This document shows positions 52,641 through 60,437 of a stretch of 64,000 nt of DNA, one piece after another. Below the pieces are notes generated by a model. That model had not been told where the DNA came from. It saw nothing but the letters and a program-made list of their open reading frames with translations, and made no database searches. This DNA comes from Pseudomonas palmensis. GTDB lineage: Bacteria; Pseudomonadota; Gammaproteobacteria; Pseudomonadales; Pseudomonadaceae. Position 1 is the first letter of the stretch. Every line of letters starts with the position of its first letter. Both the position numbers and the translations under genes were made by a program. The stretch is taken from the NCBI RefSeq assembly GCF_017848315.1, contig NZ_JAFKEC010000026.1, positions 1-64,000 on the forward strand, given 5' to 3'.

Positions 52641-53023
52641 TAGCCCAGAGCGGCCTTCTTCAGGCTGAGGCCATTGTTGTCCATGACGATGCGGTACTTG
52701 TTGACCTGGCCCGCCAGTACGTTGATTCGCGTGCTGCGCTGGTTCTCGATGCCGTTGTTGCAACCCGGTGCCTGCCCGGGAAGCAGGCGCAGGCGCACGT
52801 TCACCGGGCCGCCCGGCAGGTTGAACGAGGTGGAGTGTTCCTGGAACAGTCGCGCCGACAGCTGGTCGTTGAGGTAGATGCCGATCTCGCAGGACGTGGC
52901 GACCTCCAGACGCTCGCGGGAAATGATCAACACGCTGTAGTCCGACGGCCCTTCGGCGCTGGCCAGGGGCACGATGCTGCACAACCCGAGCAAACCGATA
53001 AGGCCCAATGCTGCCCTGCCCAT
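52637..53023 (-). CDS. Secreted 128-residue protein of the copper module, function unknown
   Basis: A small protein with a signal peptide (MGRAALGLIGLLGLCSIVPL, cleaved after ASA). The mature 105 residues are beta-rich, with two cysteines (C45 and C88) that could form a disulfide, and no histidine/methionine-rich copper site. AGGAG lies eight bases before the ATG at 53023. It lies between copA and copZ, divergent from copZ across 136 bases that hold a CueR operator. The family is not one I can name; position suggests a periplasmic role under copper stress, or a chance neighbour. Confidence 0.75.
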   Translation of the reverse strand: MGRAALGLIGLLGLCSIVPLASAEGPSDYSVLIISRERLEVATSCEIGIYLNDQLSARLFQEHSTSFNLPGGPVNVRLRLLPGQAPGCNNGIENQRSTRINVLAGQVNKYRIVMDNNGLSLKKAALGY

Positions 53024-53100
53024 GAATGAATCTCCTGCTGATCGTTCGACAAGGGCGCAGCTTGGCCGAGCTTGGCGCGGATTTCCAGTTCGGCATGCAC

Positions 53101-53131
53101 TTGACCTTGCCCCGATGGCAAGCTTGAGACT
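53101..53131 (+). promoter_or_regulatory. CueR-type operator/promoter of copZ
   Basis: TTGACC at 53101-53106, the dyad ACCTTGCC-N5-GGCAAGCT (53104-53124) and a -10-like GAGACT at 53126-53131 with a 19-base spacer form a second CueR promoter, 29 bases before the copZ start. The dyad differs from the copA one by its spacer bases and one arm base. Confidence 0.88.
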
Positions 53132-53159
53132 GCGCTCAAATCCCAAGGAGGTAGTTCCC

Positions 53160-53360
53160 ATGCAAGTATTCACTGTTCAAGGCATGACCTGTGGCCACTG
53201 TGTGAAGGCCGTGACCCGTGCGGTACAGAGCCAGGATGCACAGGCCATCGTAGAGGTGGACCTGGCCAGCAAGCAGGTGCGCGTCGACAGTTCGCTGCAG
53301 GCGCCGCAGATCGTGCAGGCGATTGTCGATGAGGGTTACAAGGCCGAGCTTGTGGCCTGA
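53160..53360 (+). CDS. copZ: Copper chaperone CopZ
   Basis: A 66-residue heavy-metal-associated domain that binds Cu(I) and hands it to CopA. The metal loop is GMTCGHCVKAV with C11 and C14; the fold continues with VEVDLASKQVRVDS and ends IVDEGYKAELVA. The ATG at 53160 follows GGAGG by seven bases, a strong site, and a CueR promoter lies just ahead. It is monocistronic, followed by a hairpin. Confidence 0.95.
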   Translation: MQVFTVQGMTCGHCVKAVTRAVQSQDAQAIVEVDLASKQVRVDSSLQAPQIVQAIVDEGYKAELVA

Positions 53361-53366
53361 ACAAGC

Positions 53367-53427
53367 CGGTAGCCGCTTCGCCTGTAGGAGCCAGCCTTGC
53401 TGGCGAACCGGCGCGAAGCGGCTACCG
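53367..53427. repeat. 14-base inverted repeat enclosing a type B REP, after copZ
   Basis: CGGTAGCCGCTTCG (53367-53380) and its perfect complement CGAAGCGGCTACCG (53414-53427) enclose a REP (53381-53407, CTGTAGGAGCCAGCCTTGCT). The whole can fold into a long hairpin seven bases past the copZ stop and may act as its terminator. Confidence 0.75.
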
Positions 53428-53490
53428 ACCCTGCATGGGCGGTGTGTCTGCTGCACTGTGCATTCCGGTGTGCGAGCGCTGCGCGCTCGA

Positions 53491-53516
53491 TCCCCGGCAA
53501 GGCCGGCTCCAACAAG
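53491..53516. repeat. Degenerate type B REP
   Basis: TCCCCGGCAAGGCCGGCTCC, close to the type B core but with a changed flank. It faces opposite to the copy at 53381-53407. The stretch from 53361 to 53612 holds only these repeats and presumably the promoter of the pump gene. Confidence 0.6.
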
Positions 53517-53612
53517 GGGCGCACGTGCCAGCGAATTCGGCAAAAGATTCGCGGCTTATCCATGGCAGCCCGGTTAGACTAAGGCACTTGCTTAGCCTGC
53601 TATGGATTCCCG

Positions 53613-54794
53613 ATGAACCTGCGCACCATCCTGATCCTCGGCGCACTCAGTGCGTTCGGGCCGTTGGCGATCGATTTCTACTTGCCCGGCTTCCCGGCAA
53701 TGGCCCTGGCCTTTGCGACCGACGAAAAACACATCCAGACCACCCTGGCGGCCTATTTCCTGGGCCTGTCGCTGGGGCAGCTGGCCTATGGCCCGGTGGC
53801 CGACCGCTTCGGTCGACGCATTCCGCTGCTGGTCGGGGTGACCCTGTTTACCCTGGCGTCGCTGGCCTGTGCCTTTGCACCGAGCCTGGACGCCCTGATC
53901 GCCGCGCGTTTTGTACAGGCCCTGGGTGGTTGCGCAGGGATGGTGCTGTCACGGGCCATCGTCAGCGACAAGTGTGATGCAGTGGCTTCGGCCAAGGTGT
54001 TCTCGCAACTGATGCTGGTGATGGGCCTGGCGCCGATCCTTGCCCCGATGCTGGGCGGGGTGCTGGTCAACCTGTATGGCTGGCAGTCGATCTTCCTCGC
54101 GCTCACCCTGTTCAGCGCCGGCTGTACGCTGGCCGTTGCCCTGGGCCTGCCGGAGAGCCTGCCTTCCAACCAACCACGCCAGCCGCTGTCGGGGGCGTTG
54201 CGCCAATACGGGCGCCTGCTCAAGGACCGCGTGTTCATGGGGCATGCACTGACCGGCGGCATCGCGATTGCCGGCATGTTCGCCTATATCGCCGGGTCGC
54301 CCTTCGTGTTCATCAAGCTTTATGGGGTACCGGCCGAACATTACGGCTGGCTGTTCGGCAGCAATGCGGCGGGCTTCATCCTGGTGGCGCAGGTGAATGC
54401 GCGATTGCTGGCCAAGCGTGGGCCTGCCTTTTTGCTGGCCCGCACGGTGTGGGTATACCTGGCGGCCGGGCTGGTGCTGCTGGGAATCAGCGCGCTGCAT
54501 ACGCAGGCGCTGTGGCCGTTGCTGGTGCCGCTGTTCGTGTGCATTGCCAGCCTTGGCTGCATCATCCCCAACGCCTCGGCCTGCGCCATGAGCGGGCAGG
54601 GTGCCCGCGCCGGCAGTGCATCGGCGTTGCTGGGGTGCGTGCAGTTCAGCGTGGCGGCGGGTGCGGCTGCCCTGGTGGGAGTGCTGCATGACGGCAGCGC
54701 GCTGCCGATGGCGCTGGTCATCAGCCTGTGCGGTACGGCGGCAGTGGGCGTGGCTATGTTGACCCGACGCCTGCAGCTCAGCCGACCTGCTTGA
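53613..54794 (+). CDS. Bcr/CflA family multidrug efflux transporter
   Basis: A 393-residue major facilitator superfamily drug:proton antiporter with twelve helices. It opens with FGPLAIDFYLPGFPAMA, the Bcr/CflA signature aspartate in helix 1, and has the motif A loop GPVADRFGRRIPLLVG between helices 2 and 3. Substrates may include bicyclomycin-like drugs; this cannot be told from sequence. The ATG at 53613 is well placed for helix 1; the upstream binding site is weak. Its 3' end overlaps the small gene on the other strand by 17 bases. Confidence 0.9.
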   Translation: MNLRTILILGALSAFGPLAIDFYLPGFPAMALAFATDEKHIQTTLAAYFLGLSLGQLAYGPVADRFGRRIPLLVGVTLFTLASLACAFAPSLDALIAARFVQALGGCAGMVLSRAIVSDKCDAVASAKVFSQLMLVMGLAPILAPMLGGVLVNLYGWQSIFLALTLFSAGCTLAVALGLPESLPSNQPRQPLSGALRQYGRLLKDRVFMGHALTGGIAIAGMFAYIAGSPFVFIKLYGVPAEHYGWLFGSNAAGFILVAQVNARLLAKRGPAFLLARTVWVYLAAGLVLLGISALHTQALWPLLVPLFVCIASLGCIIPNASACAMSGQGARAGSASALLGCVQFSVAAGAAALVGVLHDGSALPMALVISLCGTAAVGVAMLTRRLQLSRPA

Positions 54795-54942
54795 GCGGGT
54801 GCGGGGCCCGCAAGCGTTGTTGCAGGGTGTCGACAAAGGCGCGAGCCTCGGCCTCACTGCGAAAGCTGACCACATGCTGGTCGAGCTGAACCTGCCACGG
54901 GCACCCGGGTTTGCGGGCTGATGCACTGACGATAATCTTCAT
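54778..54942 (-). CDS. 54-residue conserved-looking hypothetical protein
   Basis: A small frame starting MKIIVSASARKPGCPWQVQL, followed by DQHVVSFRSEAEARAFVDTL and a basic tail. The pattern (a short beta hairpin, then SEAEARAFVDTLQQRL) looks like a DUF-type small alpha/beta domain, one strand-strand-helix unit. AGGTAG lies eight bases before the ATG at 54942. Codon use is like that of neighbouring genes. It converges on the pump gene. Function unknown. Confidence 0.6.
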   Translation of the reverse strand: MKIIVSASARKPGCPWQVQLDQHVVSFRSEAEARAFVDTLQQRLRAPHPLKQVG

Positions 54943-54993
54943 CGCTGCCTACCTGTGTGGTTGGGTAAATGCAGCAGCATTGTAGCGCCGCGA

Positions 54994-55050
54994 CCGGGCC
55001 CCGGCATGACCGGCGTCAGTGTACTGACTGACGGTCATGCCGGGGCCCGG
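54994..55050. terminator. 19-base perfect inverted repeat after the quinone oxidoreductase gene
   Basis: CCGGGCCCCGGCATGACCG (54994-55012) and its exact complement (55032-55050) enclose 19 bases that contain a smaller palindrome, TCAGTGTACTGA. It lies six bases beyond the oxidoreductase stop on the minus strand. No T tract follows, so it is either a factor-assisted terminator or a cruciform-type repeat. Confidence 0.7.
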
Positions 55051-55056
55051 AGGGGC

Positions 55057-56070
55057 TCAGAACCCTTCCAGCACGATCTTGCCCTTGGCTGCACCGCTTT
55101 CGAGCAGCGCATGGGCCCGGCGCAGGTTGGCTGCATTGATCGGGCCGAAATGCTCGCCCAGGGTGGTCTTGAGGGTGCCTGCGTCGATCAGCTCGGCCAC
55201 GCGGTTGAGCAGCGTGTGCTGCGCCTGCATGTCGGCGGTTTCGAACAGCGAGCGGGTGTACATGAATTCCCAGTGCAGCGACAGGCTCTTGCGCTTGAGC
55301 TTGGTCACGTCCAACTGCTTGGGGTCGTCGATCAGCGCCAGCTTGCCCTGCGGGGCGAGTGCCTCGACCAGCTGGTCCAGGTGCTGGTCGGTCTGCGTCA
55401 GGCTGGCAACGTGGGTAACGCTATCGATACCCTGCGCCTTCAGGGCCTGGGCCAGGGGCTGACGGTGATCGACTACCACATCGGCGCCCAGCTCCCTTAC
55501 CCAGGCCTGGGTTTCGGGGCGTGAAGCGCTGGCGATGACCTTGAGCCCGGTCAGTTGGCTGGCCAGTTGAGTCAGGATCGAGCCGACGCCGCCGGCGCCA
55601 CCGACGATCAGCAGGCTCTGGCCCAGGTCGGCCTTGCCTTCGGCGATCTGCAGGCGTTCGAACAGCAGCTCCCAGGCGGTAATGGCGGTCAGCGGCAATG
55701 CGGCGGCTTCGGCGAAACCCAGGGTTCGGGGCATGTGCCCGACGATGCGCTCGTCGACCACGTGCAGCTCGCTGTTGCCCCCGGCGCGGGCGATGGAGCC
55801 TGCGTAGTAGACCTTGTCGCCAGGCTGGAACAGGCTGACCTCGCTGCCCACCGCCTTGACCACACCGGCAACGTCCCACCCCAGCACCTTGGCCACGCCG
55901 GCCTCGGGTTGCACGTTCTGGCGCACCTTGGTGTCGACCGGGTTGACCGAGATGGCGTGCACCTGCACCAGCAGGTCGCGCGGGCCAGGCTGCGGGGCGG
56001 GCAGCTCGATGTCCTGCAGCGCGGCGGGGTCGGCAATCGGCAACGATTGATAGTAGGCAATGGCTTTCAT
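55057..56070 (-). CDS. NADPH:quinone oxidoreductase, zinc-type alcohol dehydrogenase-like
   Basis: A 337-residue member of the medium-chain dehydrogenase superfamily without the catalytic or structural zinc cysteines, so a quinone or enone reductase (QorA/YhdH/zeta-crystallin branch). The first domain has VNPVDTKVR and LGWDVAGVV; the cofactor motif GGAGGVGSILTQLA lies near residue 155, and ASASRPET follows. It is divergent from a LysR regulator. AAGGA precedes the ATG at 56070, and a run of nine cytosines (in coding sense) lies 14-23 bases upstream of it. Confidence 0.9.
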   Translation of the reverse strand: MKAIAYYQSLPIADPAALQDIELPAPQPGPRDLLVQVHAISVNPVDTKVRQNVQPEAGVAKVLGWDVAGVVKAVGSEVSLFQPGDKVYYAGSIARAGGNSELHVVDERIVGHMPRTLGFAEAAALPLTAITAWELLFERLQIAEGKADLGQSLLIVGGAGGVGSILTQLASQLTGLKVIASASRPETQAWVRELGADVVVDHRQPLAQALKAQGIDSVTHVASLTQTDQHLDQLVEALAPQGKLALIDDPKQLDVTKLKRKSLSLHWEFMYTRSLFETADMQAQHTLLNRVAELIDAGTLKTTLGEHFGPINAANLRRAHALLESGAAKGKIVLEGF

Positions 56071-56183
56071 GAAGAGGTCCTTGAGGGGGGGGGAGTGCCG
56101 CCATCATCAGTGCTTTCACTTGGGGTTAAAACCCGATAAAACGGCAGATACTTTCAATTTTTTTTTGATAATGAGGCCGACAA

Positions 56184-57104
56184 GTGCTGCGTACCGATGA
56201 TCTGCAACTGTTCGTGCGCGCCGCGGAACTGGGCAGCCTGTCGGCCGCTGCGCGCCAGCTGGACCTTTCGCCGGCAGTGGCGAGCGCAGCGCTCAAGCGC
56301 CTTGAGGCGCAATTGAAGGTGCGCCTGCTGGCCCGTTCGACGCGCAGTCTGCGCCTGACCGCTGAAGGCGAGGGGTTCCTCAACCACGCCCGGGTAGCCT
56401 TGGCCAGCCTCGAGGAGGGACGGCGGGCGTTGGCTCAGGGCCAGGCCGAGGTGAGCGGCGTGCTGCAGTTGTCGGCACCGTCGGATTTCGGACGCAATGT
56501 GCTGTTGCCTTGGTTGGACCAGTTGCAGCAGGCGCACCCATTGCTGAACGTGCGCCTGCTGCTGGGCGATCGCAATGCCGACCTGTTTCGCCAGCCGGTG
56601 GATGTGGCGCTGCGCTACGGCACCCCCGAAGACTCGAGCCTGGTGGCGTTGCCCCTGTGCCCCGACAACCGCCGGGTGCTGTGCGCCGCACCTGATTATC
56701 TGGCGCGCCATGGCCAACCGGCGACGGTTGCACAGCTGGCCGAGCACAACTGCCTGCTGTACCAGTTGGGTGGTCGTGTGCATGACCAGTGGCGCTTCAG
56801 TGACGGGGCCGCGACACAGACGGTGCTGGTGCGTGGCGACCGCTTTTGCGACGACGCCGACGTGGTACGGCGCTGGGCCGTGGCAGGTGTGGGCATTGCC
56901 TACAAGTCCTGGCTGGATGTGGCAGCCGATGTGAAGGCCGGGCGCCTCGAAGTGCTGCTGCCCGGGGTGCGGGGTGAAGCTGCGCCGCTGAATCTGCTGT
57001 GCACCCACCGGGCGCAGCTCGGCAAGCCGGTGCAGTTGCTGCGCGACGAACTCAAGGCCAGATGCCGGCACCTGCTGGAGCCGCTGCTGGCGATGACCGG
57101 CTAG
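56184..57104 (+). CDS. LysR family regulator
   Basis: A 306-residue regulator with an N-terminal winged helix (LRTDDLQLFVRAAELGSLSA, then AARQLDLSPAVASAALKRLE) and a substrate-binding-like effector domain (VSGVLQLSAPSDFGRNVLLP). It starts with a GTG at 56184 after GAGG. It is divergent from the quinone oxidoreductase gene and is its likely regulator; the 113-base gap holds GGGTT-AA-AACCC at 56123-56134 and a run of nine thymines at 56158-56166. The inducer is unknown. Confidence 0.92.
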   Translation: MLRTDDLQLFVRAAELGSLSAAARQLDLSPAVASAALKRLEAQLKVRLLARSTRSLRLTAEGEGFLNHARVALASLEEGRRALAQGQAEVSGVLQLSAPSDFGRNVLLPWLDQLQQAHPLLNVRLLLGDRNADLFRQPVDVALRYGTPEDSSLVALPLCPDNRRVLCAAPDYLARHGQPATVAQLAEHNCLLYQLGGRVHDQWRFSDGAATQTVLVRGDRFCDDADVVRRWAVAGVGIAYKSWLDVAADVKAGRLEVLLPGVRGEAAPLNLLCTHRAQLGKPVQLLRDELKARCRHLLEPLLAMTG

Positions 57105-57181
57105 GCAGGGCCGGCTGTCGGGCGCTGGATCAGGGTCATACATTTCATTTTAGGTTGAATGACTTGTTTACCTTGGATGTA

Positions 57182-57218
57182 GGGTGTTGCGCGCTCATCG
57201 GCCCTTGAGCGCAACCCT
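57182..57218 (+). terminator. Imperfect hairpin in the gap after the LysR gene
   Basis: GTTGCG-CTC arms (about 57186-57196) pair with GAG-CGCAAC (57207-57215), with a two-base bulge, about 80 bases past the LysR stop. No T tract. The 356-base gap to 57460 otherwise holds only a palindromic AAAACGGGCAATTTTGCCGG-like stretch near 57318 and no gene I can support. Confidence 0.35.
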
Positions 57219-57460
57219 CGCTCTGCAGGGAAAGCCGCCCCCATGCGGCTGTGGTGCCAGGGGCGGAAGGCCCGTCACCCGAAAGTGACCTTTGCAGAAG
57301 GCCACATGGTTGCCCAAAACGGGCAATTTTGCCGGAGATAGAGGCCGTTTAAGTGCTTACAGGCCGGCATATACTTGCCCCCGCAGTCGTTACCAGCAAG
57401 AGACGTTTCCATTGCAGGGGCGGGCAAGTTACGTCTTCGGAATCCGCAGGGAGTGCAGAT

Positions 57461-58189
57461 ATGAAACCTGTAGCAAGTATCAGTGTGATCGCCAGCCTGC
57501 TGGCTGACCCCAAGCGCAGCGCCATGCTGTGGGCCTTGATCGACGGTCTGGCCCGCCCCTCCGACGAGTTGGCCAGGATGACCGGCCTGACACCTTCTTC
57601 CACCTGCGCTCACCTTGGGCGCCTGCTGGCAGGGGGGCTGCTGAAGATAGAGGCGCGCGGGCGCAAACGGTATTTTCGGCTGGCAGCCCCGGAGGTGGGC
57701 GCCGCTGTGGAGGCGCTGGCCAGTGTGCCGGTGCGCGAGCATTTTCGTCAGGGCGTGCGTGTCAGCCGGGAGGCGCCGGGGATCCCGCTGGCGATGCGCC
57801 GCGCACGCTTGTGCCGTGACCACCTGGGCGGTGAGCTGGCGGCCGACCTTTACCAGCGCTTGCAGGAAGCCAAGTGGCTGGAGCTCTGCGACCGCCAGTT
57901 GGAGGTCAGCTCGCTGGGGCGCCTGCACTTTGCCGACTTTGGCATCTTCGTCGAGGCATTGGCACTGCGCGAGGGCAGAGCCTGCAGCGCGTGCAGTTGC
58001 TGCAGCGAGTGGAGCGAGCAGCGCCCGCACCTGGGCGGGGCCCTGGGCAGCAGCCTGCTCAGGCTTTTCGTGCAGTCGGGCTGGGTGCGCATGAACGGTG
58101 ACTCGCGCGCCTTGCACGTCACCCCCGCCGGGTTGCGTGAAATCCCGCTGATTGCACAGTCGCCCATGCCGTTGGCGGTGGGGGAGTAG
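57461..58189 (+). CDS. ArsR-type winged-helix regulator with Cys-rich cluster
   Basis: A 242-residue regulator. The N-terminal winged helix resembles ArsR (ISVIASLLADPKRSAMLWAL, then ARMTGLTPSSTCAHLGRLLA). The larger C-terminal part carries HFADFGIFV-like and EWSEQRPHLGGALGSSLL, a conserved block of this uncharacterised family. In front of that block is CSACSCC (C175, C178, C180, C181), which could bind a metal or sense redox. I choose the ATG at 57461 with CAGGGAG seven bases before it over an earlier frame start at 57353. No obvious target gene is adjacent. Confidence 0.85.
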   Translation: MKPVASISVIASLLADPKRSAMLWALIDGLARPSDELARMTGLTPSSTCAHLGRLLAGGLLKIEARGRKRYFRLAAPEVGAAVEALASVPVREHFRQGVRVSREAPGIPLAMRRARLCRDHLGGELAADLYQRLQEAKWLELCDRQLEVSSLGRLHFADFGIFVEALALREGRACSACSCCSEWSEQRPHLGGALGSSLLRLFVQSGWVRMNGDSRALHVTPAGLREIPLIAQSPMPLAVGE

Positions 58190-58198
58190 CCGCAGATG

Positions 58199-58240
58199 GC
58201 GGGCAAGGCCGACCCACCGATGATGGGTCGACCTGCCCGC
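58199..58240. terminator. Bidirectional hairpin between convergent genes
   Basis: GCGGGCA (58199-58205) pairs with TGCCCGC (58234-58240), and inside it CGACCCA (58210-58216) pairs with TGGGTCG (58224-58230). It lies ten bases after the ArsR-type stop and eight before the deaminase stop, a good place for a shared terminator. No T tract. Confidence 0.65.
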
Positions 58241-58247
58241 GCAGAGG

Positions 58248-59210
<963 letters not shown>

Positions 59211-59347
59211 TCATCAAGGTGCGGTTGCGCGCCATTCTACAGCGGTTGACGAGGGGCGGCGCGAAACCTGGCCGGATGGTCCGGCAGCAGGAAACCTTCC
59301 ACAGCAGCTACAGTCTCTAGCCACACCCCTTCTGTTCAAGGCCGCCG

Positions 59348-60433
59348 ATGCTCAAGCTACTGACCCAGGAAAAGCTCTTGCTGCTGGCCGTGGTGACCGC
59401 CCTGCTGGCCTGGCCATTGGAGCCGTTGTTGCTGGGGCACGGCCATGGCGTGGCGTTGTTGGCCGGGTTCGCGCTGGTGGGGGCGATCGTGTGCGCCTCG
59501 ATGCGGGTTGCACAGCATGCCGAGCTGCTGGCGGAAAAGGTCGGCGACCCCTACGGCACCATGATCCTGACCCTGTCGGCGGTCTTGGTGGAGGTGGTGA
59601 TCCTGGCCATCATGATGAGCAATGAGGCTTCGCCGACGCTGGTGCGCGATACCATCTACTCGGCGGTGATGCTCGATATCAACGGGATCCTGGGCCTGGC
59701 CGCGTTGATGGGCGGGCTCAAGCACGGCGAGCAGAGCTACAACGACGATTCGGCACGCACCTACAGCGTGATGATCATGACCGCGATGGGCGTATCGATG
59801 GTGGTGCCCGAGTTCATCCCCGAAGCCCAGTGGCATCTGTATTCGGCCTTCACCATCGGCGCGATGGTGGTGCTGTATACGCTGTTTCTGCGCATGCAGG
59901 TGGGGCCGCACAGCTACTTTTTCAGCTACAGCTACCCGCAGAAGAAACGCCGCGACCCGGTGGCAGGGACGCCGGGCGGCCACAAGGCGCGATCGATCGC
60001 GATTCTGATTTCGGGGGTGGTGGTGATCGGCCTGCTGGCCGAAGTCATGTCCAAGACCCTGGACTATGGCCTGGAGGGCAGCGGAGCACCGCCGGTACTG
60101 ACGGCAATCGTGGTAGCGGCCATCTCTGCCGCGCCCGAGATTCTCACCGCATTGCGCGCGGCGCTGGCCAACCGCATGCAATCGGTGGTCAACATCGCCC
60201 TGGGGGCCTCGCTGTCGACGGTGATCCTCACCGTGCCGCTGATGGAGGCCATGGCCCTGTACACCGGTCAGCCGTTCCAGATGGCCATGACCCCGGTGCA
60301 GACGGTGATGATCTTCATCACGCTGATCGTCAGCGCCATCAACCTGAACGATGGCGAAACCAACGCGATCGAGGGCATGACCCACTTCGTGCTGTTCGCC
60401 ACGTTCATCATGCTGGCGCTGCTGGGCCTGTAG
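59348..60433 (+). CDS. chaA: Ca2+/H+ (Na+/H+) antiporter, ChaA-like
   Basis: A 361-residue membrane protein of the CaCA superfamily with two homologous halves. The alpha-1 repeat is DPYGTMILTLSAVLVEVVIL and the alpha-2 repeat AAISAAPEILTALRAALANR with its acidic residue E; the central loop is short (YPQKKRRDPVAGTPGGHK). It should expel calcium or sodium in exchange for protons. Its stop is five bases from the stop of the convergent deaminase gene. It stands alone and is divergent from adenine deaminase. Confidence 0.9.
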   Translation: MLKLLTQEKLLLLAVVTALLAWPLEPLLLGHGHGVALLAGFALVGAIVCASMRVAQHAELLAEKVGDPYGTMILTLSAVLVEVVILAIMMSNEASPTLVRDTIYSAVMLDINGILGLAALMGGLKHGEQSYNDDSARTYSVMIMTAMGVSMVVPEFIPEAQWHLYSAFTIGAMVVLYTLFLRMQVGPHSYFFSYSYPQKKRRDPVAGTPGGHKARSIAILISGVVVIGLLAEVMSKTLDYGLEGSGAPPVLTAIVVAAISAAPEILTALRAALANRMQSVVNIALGASLSTVILTVPLMEAMALYTGQPFQMAMTPVQTVMIFITLIVSAINLNDGETNAIEGMTHFVLFATFIMLALLGL

Positions 60434-60437
60434 CTGC

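Noticed and set aside
57200..57320. Possible cobalamin-type riboswitch in the gap before the ArsR-type gene
   Set aside because: GC-rich pairs and a GGCGG stretch caught the eye, but no B12 box or conserved core was found and no B12 gene follows.
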